From: Kinneretia sp046300915
GTDB lineage: Bacteria > Pseudomonadota > Gammaproteobacteria > Burkholderiales > Burkholderiaceae_C
Direction: 5' to 3'
Length of the DNA stretch: 64,000 nt
Assembly (NCBI RefSeq): GCF_046300915.1
Contig: NZ_JBKCLH010000074.1
Coordinates: 17,982 to 81,981 of the forward strand
Part shown: in pieces, positions 17,157 through 26,151 of the stretch
How positions within the stretch are numbered: position 1 is the first letter of the stretch
How the letters are laid out: the number at the start of each line of letters is the position of its first letter
Notes under the pieces: generated by a model
Seen by the model: only the letters and a program-made list of their open reading frames with translations
What the model was told of the DNA's origin: nothing
Databases searched by the model: none
Translations under genes and position numbers: made by a program

Positions 17157-19163
17157 ATGTCCTCGCCAGCCGCCCTCACTCAGACCTCCCTGATCGCCGA
17201 CGCCCTGGCTCACCTGCCCATGCTGACCCGCCAGGTGCAGGACGGTATCCATGAGGCCATCAACGGCAACCCCCAGCACCGCCAGCTGCTGGAACCGTGG
17301 CAGCGCCATCGCCTTCGCTTCGTCGAGCATTTCGAGCAAGCCCTGACCCCGCTGCTAGCCGCCGGCGCCCGCGGCGAGGATCCCCTGCCACGCCGCACAC
17401 CTCGTGGTCTGGACGAGCTGAGCCTGGTGGACGAGCGTCAGGCCCTGCACGATGTTTCCCTGGCCCAGGTGATTCAGGCCGTGGAAGACGGCAGCCGCAA
17501 CGAGCTCTACCAGCTGGGCAATTTCTTCGCCGCCTTGCGCGGCACCGCGCGCGCCCGCAAGGACGACAACCCCCTGCGCCCCGGTGTCTTCGGTCATGCC
17601 CTGCAGCAGGCGCTGAGTTGGCCCGAACTGGATGCCGAGGGCCACTACGCCGTGATGCGCGTCGCCGCCCAGCCCCTGGCCAAGGCCCTGCAGCCGCTCT
17701 ACACCACCCTGTGTGCCCAGCTGCGTGCCGCCGATCTGGCGCCGCTGATCGCCAGCCGCGGCCTGTCTCAGCAAAGTGCCGACCAGGAGCGCCTGCGCCG
17801 CGTCAGCAGGGCCTACGAAAACCTGCCAGGCGTGCATACGGAACCGGCAACACTGGACGGCCTGGCCCGTCGCGTCGACGCCTACAACTCGCGTCCCCAG
17901 TTGCTGGGAGCCCTCAGCGAGGGCAACGGACGCGATCTGCTGACCCGGCTCTATGACCAGATCCTGGCCGATCCGCGCCTGCTGCCGCCGGTCAAGGCCT
18001 TGCTGGCCCGGCTTCAGGTGGTCGTCGTCCGCCTGGCCGCCAGCGATCCCAGCCTGCTGCGTCGCCAGGATCATCCGACCTGGAAGCTGCTGAACCGGGT
18101 GGGTAGCCATGGGGCAGCCTTCGAGCGCGCCGACGAACCGCGCCTGCAAGACTTTCTGCGCTTCATGAACGCGTGCATTGACGAAGTCGCGGCCCAGCCC
18201 AGACCGGGCGCGGCGCAGTTCCAGGACTTGCTGGACCGCGTCGAAGCCTTCATCAGCCAGCAGGCCCGCCAGGGCGGGGAGCGCAGCTCGATCAAGCTGG
18301 CTGGCCTGGAGCGGGAGCGCCAGCGCGAGAGCTGGCTGCGCGTGCTGGCGGAGCAGATCCGTGACCAGCTGGCTGAAGCCCCCGAAGCTCGCACCAGCGC
18401 CCTGCTGCGCGAATTCCTGCGCAAGGACTGGACCCGGGTCATTGTCCAGGCCATGGTGGAACACGGACGCGACGCGCCGCAGGCCCAGGCCCGCATCGAG
18501 CTGGTCGATGCCCTGCTGGCGAGCCTGCGCCCCTTGCGCAACGAGGCGGAGCGCCAGGCCCTGCGGGCGCGGCTGCCGGCGCTGGTGCAGGCACTGAACC
18601 AGGGCTGCGAGTCAATTGCCCTGCCGGCAGCGCGCTGCAAGGCCCTGATGGACGAGCTCATGCATCTGCACGGCCGCTTGCTGCTGGGCCCGACAGGGCA
18701 GCCGCTGGCGCCGGAGCCGCAGCATGTGCCCCCCATGGATCCCGAGGCCCAGTTGCAGGCCCTGCTCAGCGAGCGGGAATCCCTGCAGGGTTCACGCTGG
18801 GCCCACGACGAGGTGGATCGCAGCCGCCTGCCCACGGTGCCGGTGGGGCTCTATTCCATGGCCGATGCCGCGGCGTCGCGCCAGGCCCTCAACCAATGGA
18901 TCGCCGGCCTGAGCATAGGCCGCTGGTACCACCTCTTCGTGCAGAGCCAATGGACCACGGCTCAGCTGGCCTGGGTCAGCGACAGCCGGCAGTACTTCCT
19001 GTTTGTGGGGCAGGACGACGAGGAGCGGCACTCCCTCACCCGTGGCGCACTGGAGCACCTGCTCAGCCATGGCCTGATCACGGCCCTGGAGGACGAGGGC
19101 GATATCGTGCAGCGCGCCATGAGCACCCTGATGCAGGACCTGGACAGCGCGGGTCCCGCCTGA
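17157..19163 (+). CDS. DUF1631 family protein
   Basis: A 668-residue cytoplasmic protein matching DUF1631, a large family of proteobacterial proteins of unknown function. No catalytic motif is seen. The long middle (about 80-500) is helical and repetitive. The C-terminal 100 residues hold the best-conserved family segment: SIGRWYHLFVQSQWTTAQLAWVSDS, then YFLFVGQDDEERHSLTRGALEHLL, a beta-rich module that resembles PilZ-like or SH3-like folds, which is only a structural guess. The gene overlaps the patatin gene by one base (TGATG), so the two products are probably made together. Confidence 0.83.
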   Translation: MSSPAALTQTSLIADALAHLPMLTRQVQDGIHEAINGNPQHRQLLEPWQRHRLRFVEHFEQALTPLLAAGARGEDPLPRRTPRGLDELSLVDERQALHDVSLAQVIQAVEDGSRNELYQLGNFFAALRGTARARKDDNPLRPGVFGHALQQALSWPELDAEGHYAVMRVAAQPLAKALQPLYTTLCAQLRAADLAPLIASRGLSQQSADQERLRRVSRAYENLPGVHTEPATLDGLARRVDAYNSRPQLLGALSEGNGRDLLTRLYDQILADPRLLPPVKALLARLQVVVVRLAASDPSLLRRQDHPTWKLLNRVGSHGAAFERADEPRLQDFLRFMNACIDEVAAQPRPGAAQFQDLLDRVEAFISQQARQGGERSSIKLAGLERERQRESWLRVLAEQIRDQLAEAPEARTSALLREFLRKDWTRVIVQAMVEHGRDAPQAQARIELVDALLASLRPLRNEAERQALRARLPALVQALNQGCESIALPAARCKALMDELMHLHGRLLLGPTGQPLAPEPQHVPPMDPEAQLQALLSERESLQGSRWAHDEVDRSRLPTVPVGLYSMADAAASRQALNQWIAGLSIGRWYHLFVQSQWTTAQLAWVSDSRQYFLFVGQDDEERHSLTRGALEHLLSHGLITALEDEGDIVQRAMSTLMQDLDSAGPA

Positions 19164-21439
19164 TGTTGCGCCGCTTCGCTCTTTGCCTGCTGGCGCTGGC
19201 CCTGCCGGTCTGCGCGCAACAAGCCCTGGCCTCAGACCCCCCGCAGCTCGCCGGCTCGCGCGCGGCCGCGCTCCCGGGCGAACGCCCCCGCCTGGGCCTG
19301 GTGCTGTCTGGCGGCGGTGCGCGCGGACTGGCCCATGTGGGCGTGCTCAAGGTTCTCGAGCGCGAGCGCATCCCGGTGGATGTGATTGCGGGCACATCCA
19401 TGGGCGCCATCATCGGGGGGCTTTACGCCAGCGGCATGAGTGCCAGCGCCATGGAACGCGAGCTTGCACCCCTGGAATGGGACCGCATATTCGCCAGCCG
19501 GGTGGAACGACAACATCTCTCCCAACGCCGCAAGGAAGAGGACTTCGAGTTTTCGCCGTTGGTAGAGATGGGCCTGAGAGACGGCGAGTTCCGCGTGCCC
19601 CAGGGCACCCTCTCTTCCCGAGGACTGGAGATGCTGCTGCGCCGCTACACCATGCCGGTGCGCAAGGTACAGAACTTCGATCAGCTGCCCATCCCCTTCC
19701 GCGCCGTGGCCACCGATATGGAGAGTGGGCAACAGGTCGTGATCGCCGACGGCGACCTGGCCCTGGCGCTGCGCTCCAGCATGAGCGTGCCCGGCCTGTT
19801 CTCACCGGTGGAGTGGAAGGAACGCATCCTCGGCGACGGGGGCTTGGTCAACAACCTGCCCGTGGACGTGGCCAGACGCCTGGGTGCTCAGCGACTCATT
19901 GCCGTCAATGTGGGCACCCCGCTGTCGGGGCGATCCAGCCTGAACTCCTTGGTGGGTGTGACCTCGCAGATGATCAACATCCTGACCGAGCAGAATGTCC
20001 AGCGCTCGCTGGCCAGCCTCTGGGAAGACGATGTGCTCATCACCCCCGACCTGGGCCAGCTCAGTTCGGCGGACTTCGACAAGAGCCGCGATCTGATTGA
20101 GCGGGGTGAGCGCGCCGCGCACGCCCTGGTCGAGCGGCTTCGCCACCTGGCCCTGAGCCCCGAGGCCTATGCACAGTGGCAAATGGAGCACCAGAGCCCA
20201 CACCAGCGTGGCCAGGCGCCCCGCATCAAGGCCCTGGCTTTCGAGGGCAGTGGGGATACCCATCCGGAACGCCTTGCGGCGCAGCTCGAGAACCGTCCTG
20301 GGGCCGTATTCGATGCGGCCCGCGCCGAGCGGGACGCCCGGCTGCTGGCCTCCTCGGGCGACTATGTGCGGGTGGACTATCACCTCCAGGATCGCGCCGA
20401 GGGCGAGACCCTGGTGTTTGATATGGAAGACAAGCCCTGGGGGCCCAACTACTTCCGCATCGGCCTGAATCTGAGCACGGACTTCTCGGGCGACAGCAGC
20501 TTCAATCTGCGCATCAGCCACAACCGCCACTGGCTCACCGCCACGGGCACGGAGTGGCGCAACCAACTCAATCTGGGACAGACCCCCCGGTTCTACAGTG
20601 AGATCTATCAGCCCCTGACCCTGAAGGTGGGCACCTCGGCCGACTGGTTTGTGTCGAGCTGGGGCAAGGCGGAACGGCGCACGATCAGCCTGTACGACCC
20701 GATCAGTGCCAAAGGCTTTGCCCAGCTCTCGCGCACCTCAGGCACCGTTGGCCTGGACCTGGGTCAGCCCTGGGGTCGCTGGGGCGAGGTGCGGTTGGGC
20801 CTGGTGAGCGAGGCCTGGCGGGTCAGGGCCACCACGCTACTGGCCGAGCCGGCGCCCGGACAACTCGATGTGGTGTGGCGTGAGAGCGGTCTGCGTTTCA
20901 AGACCGTGGTCGACCAGCTGGACTTTGCCGACTTCCCTCAGTTCGGCTACCGCTTTACCGTGGAGGCGCTGAACGGCCATGTGCGCAGCGCCGGCCAGCC
21001 GCGCGAACGCTCGCGGCGCATCGAGTTCCAGGCGAGTGGCGCCTACAGCCTGGGGCCCAACACCTTCAATGCCCACCTGCGCCTGTTTGATGCCAAGCAG
21101 CCCGAGAACTCCATACAAGGCCCCTACACCCTGGGTGGCTTCCAGCAACTCTCAGGCTACAAGCCCGGGCAGCTGCTGGGCAACACCCTGATGTTCGCGC
21201 GCGTTGGCTACTACCGGCGCCTGACCGAGAAGCCCTTGCTGACGCGCGGCCTGTTCATCGGCGGATCACTTGAAGCAGGCAATGCCTGGAACTCGCGACG
21301 CGACGCCCGAGGCAGCGATCTGCGCCACGCCATGAGCCTGTTCATCGGGGCCGACACCGGTGTGGGACCGCTCTATCTGGGCCTGGGTCACGCACCCGAA
21401 GGCGGCACCGCGTTCTACCTCTTCATTGGCCGCCCCTGA
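19163..21439 (+). CDS. patatin-like phospholipase with POTRA and outer-membrane beta-barrel (PlpD-like)
   Basis: A 758-residue protein. A signal peptide covers residues 1-23 (LALPVCAQQALA). The patatin domain (45-310) has the oxyanion motif GGGARG at 50-55, the nucleophile elbow GTSMG with Ser79, and the catalytic Asp in GDGG (Asp225). A POTRA-like stretch follows at about 345-425, then a barrel with alternating strands ending in FYLFIGRP. This is the layout of type Vd autotransporters such as PlpD of Pseudomonas, where the barrel moves or displays a class A1 phospholipase. No processing site between patatin and POTRA is obvious. Coupled by one-base overlap to the DUF1631 gene upstream. Confidence 0.9.
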   Translation: MLRRFALCLLALALPVCAQQALASDPPQLAGSRAAALPGERPRLGLVLSGGGARGLAHVGVLKVLERERIPVDVIAGTSMGAIIGGLYASGMSASAMERELAPLEWDRIFASRVERQHLSQRRKEEDFEFSPLVEMGLRDGEFRVPQGTLSSRGLEMLLRRYTMPVRKVQNFDQLPIPFRAVATDMESGQQVVIADGDLALALRSSMSVPGLFSPVEWKERILGDGGLVNNLPVDVARRLGAQRLIAVNVGTPLSGRSSLNSLVGVTSQMINILTEQNVQRSLASLWEDDVLITPDLGQLSSADFDKSRDLIERGERAAHALVERLRHLALSPEAYAQWQMEHQSPHQRGQAPRIKALAFEGSGDTHPERLAAQLENRPGAVFDAARAERDARLLASSGDYVRVDYHLQDRAEGETLVFDMEDKPWGPNYFRIGLNLSTDFSGDSSFNLRISHNRHWLTATGTEWRNQLNLGQTPRFYSEIYQPLTLKVGTSADWFVSSWGKAERRTISLYDPISAKGFAQLSRTSGTVGLDLGQPWGRWGEVRLGLVSEAWRVRATTLLAEPAPGQLDVVWRESGLRFKTVVDQLDFADFPQFGYRFTVEALNGHVRSAGQPRERSRRIEFQASGAYSLGPNTFNAHLRLFDAKQPENSIQGPYTLGGFQQLSGYKPGQLLGNTLMFARVGYYRRLTEKPLLTRGLFIGGSLEAGNAWNSRRDARGSDLRHAMSLFIGADTGVGPLYLGLGHAPEGGTAFYLFIGRP

Positions 21440-21489
21440 GTCAGCTACCGCTATCGGACCCCTCCAAGCATCCCGTGGCTTGGGGACAC

Positions 21490-22395
21490 TCAAGCCACGC
21501 TCGTCGACAGAAAAAGCTCGATCAAGTCGTGTACCAGCGCCGGCTGCTCGTGGACGATCCAATGGCCCGCGCCGGGTATCCGGTGCAGCTGCAGGCGGGG
21601 CACAAAGCGCTCCAAGCCGTCCAGCAGGCCGGGCAGCAGGGCCACATCGTCCAGGCCCCAGATCAGCTGGGTGGGCAGATTCACCGTCACGAACTCGGGC
21701 GCAAAGCTCAGGGCCATGGCGCCCGGATCCTCGGCCGTGGGCGGGCGCATGGGCGAGGCGCGGTAGTAGTTCAGCGGCCCCTGCAGGCCCTGACCCCAGA
21801 GCTCGCGATAGCGCTGGCGCTGGGCCTCGTCCAGCCAGGCTGGCGCCTGACCCTGGCGAGCAAAGAAGGGCCACAGACGCGCATAGTCGTTCTCGGCCAG
21901 CAGGCGCTCGGCATCGGGCCGGCACAGGAAGTTCATATAGGCGCTGGCCTCGCGCTGCGCCGGGTTGAGCTGCAGCTCGCGCAGAAAAGTGCCCGGATGC
22001 GGCGAGTTGAGGATCACCAGGCGGCGCATCAGCGCCGGCTGCTGGGCCGCCAGGTTCCAGGCCACGGCACCACCCCAGTCATGGGCGACCAGAGCCTCCA
22101 GCGGGCCCTCGCCCGTGGCCTGTGTCAGGCCGGCGATATCGGCCATCAGATGCCGGGCCCGGTAGGCCTGCACCGCCGCGGGCGCGCTGCTGCACTCATA
22201 GCCCCGCAGATTGGGTGCGATGCAACGCCAGCGCGGGGCGAGTCGCTGCATCAGCGCGTCCCAGACAAAAGCCCCTTCCGGAAAACCGTGCAGCAGCACC
22301 AGACGCGGCGCATCGCGCGGTCCGCAGGCGCGGCAGGACAGGCTGATGGGGCCGCTGCCGCTATCGGGCAGCTCCAGCGTGAAGGTCTCGATCAT
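21490..22395 (-). CDS. alpha/beta hydrolase, epoxide hydrolase/dehalogenase-like
   Basis: A 301-residue alpha/beta hydrolase. Family motifs: LLHGFPEGAFVWD with the oxyanion HGFPE, PNLRGYECSS, and VAHDWGGAVAW with a nucleophile Asp at the HDWGG elbow, typical of epoxide hydrolases and haloalkane dehalogenases. The lid spans about 145-215 and the catalytic His is in IPGAGHWIVHEQP. The substrate cannot be read from sequence. The gene is convergent with the patatin gene (50 bp between stops) and lies 54 bp downstream of engB on the same strand, so it may share that transcript. Confidence 0.83.
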   Translation of the reverse strand: MIETFTLELPDSGSGPISLSCRACGPRDAPRLVLLHGFPEGAFVWDALMQRLAPRWRCIAPNLRGYECSSAPAAVQAYRARHLMADIAGLTQATGEGPLEALVAHDWGGAVAWNLAAQQPALMRRLVILNSPHPGTFLRELQLNPAQREASAYMNFLCRPDAERLLAENDYARLWPFFARQGQAPAWLDEAQRQRYRELWGQGLQGPLNYYRASPMRPPTAEDPGAMALSFAPEFVTVNLPTQLIWGLDDVALLPGLLDGLERFVPRLQLHRIPGAGHWIVHEQPALVHDLIELFLSTSVA

Positions 22396-22449
22396 CCGGC
22401 GTCTCCCTGGCGTGGCGGCCAGTATGGGCCGCCCGCCGGAGCCGCCCTG

Positions 22450-23208
22450 TCAAGCCGGCGACAGGGGCGCGTCCGGTGCCTGCGCCGCATCGGAGGCCTC
22501 AACGGCCGCCGCCGGGCGCGGCGCATGGGCCCACTGGTGCAGGATATGGGCCACATCGGCCACGCCCTGCTTCTTCAGCGCCGAGAACAGGGTGATGGAC
22601 ACATCCGACTCCTCGGTGGCCATGGCACCCAGCTGCTCCTGGGTCTGACGCAGGGCGGCATCGGCCTCCTTGCGGTTGAGCTTGTCGGCCTTGGTCAGCA
22701 CCACCAGCAGCTTGACCTCGCCGGTGGCGACGCGCCGCTGCACGAAGTCCAGCAGCTGCTGGTCCAGATCGGTGAGGCCCAGGCGCGAATCCACCATCAG
22801 CACCACGCCGGAGAGGCTGCGGCGGACTTCCAGGTAGTCGGCCATCACCTTCTGCCAGCGCTGCTTGGCATCGCGGTTCACCGCGGCATAGCCATAGCCG
22901 GGCAGGTCGGCAAAAAGCGCATCGGCCGCATCCTTGGGGCCCAGCTCGAACAAATTGATGTGCTGTGTTCGCCCAGGCGTTTTCGATGCGAACGCCAAGC
23001 GCTTTTGCTGCGCCAGCGTATTGATCGCCGTCGACTTCCCTGCATTTGATCGACCGACAAAGGCGATCTCGGGTAGCTCGGTGGGCGGTAGGTGGACCAA
23101 TTGGCTGGCCGTGGTCAGGAAACGGGCCGTGTGGGTCCAACCCAACACCATCTTGTCATCGGGCTCGGCGGGGGCGCTCTGGGGCGCGATGCGGGTGTCG
23201 GGGTTCAT
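22450..23208 (-). CDS. engB: ribosome biogenesis GTPase EngB (YihA/YsxC)
   Basis: A 252-residue GTPase of the YihA/YsxC group, needed for late assembly of the large ribosomal subunit. Motifs are clear: G1 GRSNAGKST, T of G2 in TPGRTQHINL, G3 DLPGYGYA, G4 LTKADKLNR, and a G5-like SALKKQG. The N-terminal 25 and C-terminal 25 residues are extensions, the latter alanine- and proline-rich. The frame is open to 23754, but homology starts near MNPDTRIAPQ. It is divergent from the cytochrome c4 gene (66 bp between starts), the usual betaproteobacterial arrangement. Confidence 0.93.
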   Translation of the reverse strand: MNPDTRIAPQSAPAEPDDKMVLGWTHTARFLTTASQLVHLPPTELPEIAFVGRSNAGKSTAINTLAQQKRLAFASKTPGRTQHINLFELGPKDAADALFADLPGYGYAAVNRDAKQRWQKVMADYLEVRRSLSGVVLMVDSRLGLTDLDQQLLDFVQRRVATGEVKLLVVLTKADKLNRKEADAALRQTQEQLGAMATEESDVSITLFSALKKQGVADVAHILHQWAHAPRPAAAVEASDAAQAPDAPLSPA

Positions 23209-23274
23209 CTCGGGGGGCCTTGTTAATTCGCCATTGTAAAATCTCGGAGTTGCGCTTACCCAACCCGAGAACAC

Positions 23275-23892
23275 ATGAAGACTGCTGCTATCTTGTTGTC
23301 TGGCTTCACTTTCGCTGCTGCAGCCCTGGCTAGCGGCGCGCCGGCGGCGGCCAAGCCGGATCTGGCCAAGGGCCAGGCCACGGCCACCCAGCTGTGTGCA
23401 GCTTGCCACACTGCGGACGGTTCCCGGGGTAGCCCGGCCAATCCCATTCTGCAGGGCCAGCACCCGGAATACCTGGCCAAGCAGCTGCACGAGTTCAAGG
23501 ATGGCAAGCGCAAGAACGCAGTGATGCAGGGCATGGCTGCGACGCTGTCGGATGAGGACATCCGCAATGTCTCCGCCTTCTACGCCAGCAAGACCGCCAA
23601 GCCGGGCTTCGCCAAGAACAAGGAACTGGTCAGCCTGGGCGAGAAGATCTACCGCGGCGGCATTGCCGATCGCCAGATCCCGGCCTGCGCCAGCTGCCAC
23701 ACCCCCACGGGGGCCGGCATGCCTGCCCAGTACCCGCGCATTGGCGGACAGCACAGCGACTACACCGAGGCCCAGCTGAATGCCTTCCGCGCCGGCACCC
23801 GGGGCAACAATGCCCAGATGCTGGCCATCGCGGCCAAGATGAACGACCGCGAGATCAAGGCCGTGTCCGACTACATCGCCGGCCTGCGCTGA
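23275..23892 (+). CDS. diheme cytochrome c4-type protein
   Basis: A 205-residue periplasmic protein with a signal peptide (residues 1-20, LSGFTFAAAALA) and two heme-binding sites, CAACH at 41-45 and CASCH at 138-142. Each half carries a conserved QGQHPEYLAKQL or GGQHSDYTEAQL stretch and a Met ligand (VMQGMAAT, QMLAIAAKM), so it is a two-domain cytochrome c4 that carries electrons between bc1 complex and terminal oxidases. The pair of heme sites depends on the ResB-CcsA system encoded just downstream. An intrinsic terminator separates it from resB. Confidence 0.93.
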   Translation: MKTAAILLSGFTFAAAALASGAPAAAKPDLAKGQATATQLCAACHTADGSRGSPANPILQGQHPEYLAKQLHEFKDGKRKNAVMQGMAATLSDEDIRNVSAFYASKTAKPGFAKNKELVSLGEKIYRGGIADRQIPACASCHTPTGAGMPAQYPRIGGQHSDYTEAQLNAFRAGTRGNNAQMLAIAAKMNDREIKAVSDYIAGLR

Positions 23893-23940
23893 GCCACCCG
23901 CCCGATGTCCCGGGTCTGATCCGTACTTTCCAGCTGTTGT

Positions 23941-23974
23941 AAAAAGGCCGGCGCAACTCTGCCCGGCCTTTTTT
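23941..23974 (+). terminator. terminator-like hairpin between cytochrome c4 and resB
   Basis: AAAAAGGCCGG pairs with CCGGCCTTTTTT across an 11-nt loop: a 6-bp GC core extended by A-T pairs, with a T tract. It ends 15 nt before the chosen resB start, which has no clear Shine-Dalgarno sequence. Transcription of resB must either read through this hairpin or start inside it. Confidence 0.8.
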
Positions 23975-23988
23975 GTTTGCCCGCACGA

Positions 23989-26151
23989 ATGTCCGCTGCC
24001 GCCTCCGACACCCCTGCCGCCGCTCCGCCTCCCGCCGCCCCATCAGGCACCAGTGCTCCGCGCGGACGCCCCTGGCAAGACGCCTATGAGCTGCTGTCCT
24101 CGATGCGCTTTGCCATCGCGCTGCTCACCGTGATCTGCATCGCCTCGGTGATCGGCACCGTGGTCAAGCAGCGTGAGCCGCTGAACAACTATGTCAACCA
24201 GTTCGGCCCCTTCTGGGCCGAGCTCTACGGCAAGCTGGACCTCTACACGGTCTACAGCGCCTGGTGGTTCTTGCTGATCCTGGGCTTTCTGGTGCTGTCC
24301 ACCAGCCTGTGCATCGCGCGCAACACGCCCAAGATCCTGGTCGATCTCAAGAGCTACAAGGAGGGGATCCGCGAGAGTGCGCTGCAGGCCTTTCATCACA
24401 AGGCCATCGGCCATCTGCCTCAGCCCGCGGAGCAGGCGCTGAACGAGGTCTCTGCCCTGCTGGAAGCCGAGGGCTGGAAGGCCAAGGCCCAGATCCGCGA
24501 CAAGGGCACCATGGTGGCCGCCCGCAAGGGCGCGGCCAACAAGATCGGCTATCTGGCGGCCCATGGCGCCATCGTGCTCATCTGCCTGGGTGGCCTGCTG
24601 GACGGTGATCTGTTCGTGCGCGCCCTGATGTGGGCCCAGGGCAAGTCGGCCTACCAGGGCGGCGGCCTGGTCAGCGAGGTCAAGCCCGAGCATCGTCTTG
24701 CCGCCGACAACCCCAGCTTCCGCGGCAATCTGATGGTGCCGGAAGGCGGTCGGGCCGCCACCGCCATCCTCTCCATGCCCGATGGCGTGGTGCTGCAGGA
24801 GCTGCCCTTCGATGTGGAACTCAAGAAGTTCATCGTCGAGTACTACGCGACGGGCATGCCCAAGCTCTTCGCCAGCGAGATCGAGATCCGCGACCACGAG
24901 ACCGGCAAAACCCATGCCGCCACGGTCAAGGTCAATGAGCCCGCCTATCACCGCGGCGTGGCCATCTACCAGAGCAGCTTCGACGACGGCGGTTCCCAGC
25001 TGCGCGTGCGCGCGGTGCCCCTGAGCGGTTCGGCGGCCCCCTTCGAGATCGAAGGCGTGGTGGGCGGCGCCACCACCCTGTCCAACGGCGACGAGAAGCT
25101 GAATCTCGAATTCAGCGGACTGCGGGTGATCAATGTGGAGAACATGGCCGCCCCCACGCCCAGCGGCACCGATGTGCGCAAGGTGGATCTGGTCGCCTCG
25201 GTCCAGGCCCATCTGGGCAGCGGGGCCAAGCCGCGCGGCGACAAGACGCTGCAGAACCTGGGCCCCTCCTTCAGCTACAAGCTGCGCGACGCGGCCGGTC
25301 AGGCCCGCGAGTTCAACAACTACATGGTGCCGGTGGAGCTCGATGGCCAGCGGGTCTTCCTGGCCGGTGTGCGCGACACCCCGGCCGAGGCCTTCCGCTA
25401 TCTGCGCATCCCCGTGGACGAGCAGGGCGGCATGGACGGCTGGCTGCAGCTGCGCCAGGGTCTGGCTGACGCCGGCCTGCGCGAGCGCGCCGCACGCCGC
25501 TATGCCCAGCTGGCCACGCCGGACGACAAGCCGCAGATGGGCCCTCAGTTGCAAGCCACGGCGCTGCGCGCGCTGACCCTGTTTGCCGCCGCCGAGGCGC
25601 CCGCCACCGGGGCTTCTGGCCCGGACGGCAAAGCCCTGGGCGGCTTGCCGGCCCTGTCGCAGTTCATTGAGCGCGAGGTCCCGGAGGCCGAGCGCAGCCG
25701 CGTCTCCGAGGTGCTGCTGCGCATTCTCAATGGCAGCCTGTTCGAGCTCTACAAGCTGGTGCGCCAGCAGGCCGGCCCGCCGGTGCCCGAGGCGGGCAGC
25801 ACCACGCAGGGCTTCATGACCCAGGCCGTCCTGTCGCTGTCAGACAGCATGTTCTACCCGGCGCCGGTGCTGCTGCAGCTGTCGGAGTTCAAGCAGATTC
25901 AGGCCAGCGTGTTCCAAGTGGCCCGAGCCCCCGGCCAGAGCCTCGTCTATCTGGGCGCCGTGTTGTTGACGATCGGGGTGTTCGCGATGCTGTACATCAA
26001 GGAACGCCGGCTGTGGATCTGGCTGGAGCCGGTTCACAATGGCGGCACCCGTGTGCGCATGGCCCTGTCCTGCACCCGGGCCTCGCCCGACACCGATACC
26101 GAGTTCGAGAACCTGAGCAAGGCCTTGTTGAAGGACGCCCCAGCATCATGA
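23989..26151 (+). CDS. resB: cytochrome c biogenesis protein ResB (Ccs1)
   Basis: A 720-residue inner-membrane protein of the System II cytochrome c maturation machine. Membrane segments occur at about residues 35-55, 85-105, 195-215 and 645-665, and a long periplasmic domain lies between the third and fourth. Family patterns: YELLSSMRFAIALLTVICIASVIGTVVKQ at the start (read as two pieces), NQFGPFWAELYGKLDLYTVY, YQSSFDDGGS. With CcsA it exports heme and attaches it to CXXCH apocytochromes. It overlaps ccsA by 4 bp (ATGA). I start at ATG 23989; a TTG at 23977 is possible. Confidence 0.95.
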   Translation: MSAAASDTPAAAPPPAAPSGTSAPRGRPWQDAYELLSSMRFAIALLTVICIASVIGTVVKQREPLNNYVNQFGPFWAELYGKLDLYTVYSAWWFLLILGFLVLSTSLCIARNTPKILVDLKSYKEGIRESALQAFHHKAIGHLPQPAEQALNEVSALLEAEGWKAKAQIRDKGTMVAARKGAANKIGYLAAHGAIVLICLGGLLDGDLFVRALMWAQGKSAYQGGGLVSEVKPEHRLAADNPSFRGNLMVPEGGRAATAILSMPDGVVLQELPFDVELKKFIVEYYATGMPKLFASEIEIRDHETGKTHAATVKVNEPAYHRGVAIYQSSFDDGGSQLRVRAVPLSGSAAPFEIEGVVGGATTLSNGDEKLNLEFSGLRVINVENMAAPTPSGTDVRKVDLVASVQAHLGSGAKPRGDKTLQNLGPSFSYKLRDAAGQAREFNNYMVPVELDGQRVFLAGVRDTPAEAFRYLRIPVDEQGGMDGWLQLRQGLADAGLRERAARRYAQLATPDDKPQMGPQLQATALRALTLFAAAEAPATGASGPDGKALGGLPALSQFIEREVPEAERSRVSEVLLRILNGSLFELYKLVRQQAGPPVPEAGSTTQGFMTQAVLSLSDSMFYPAPVLLQLSEFKQIQASVFQVARAPGQSLVYLGAVLLTIGVFAMLYIKERRLWIWLEPVHNGGTRVRMALSCTRASPDTDTEFENLSKALLKDAPAS

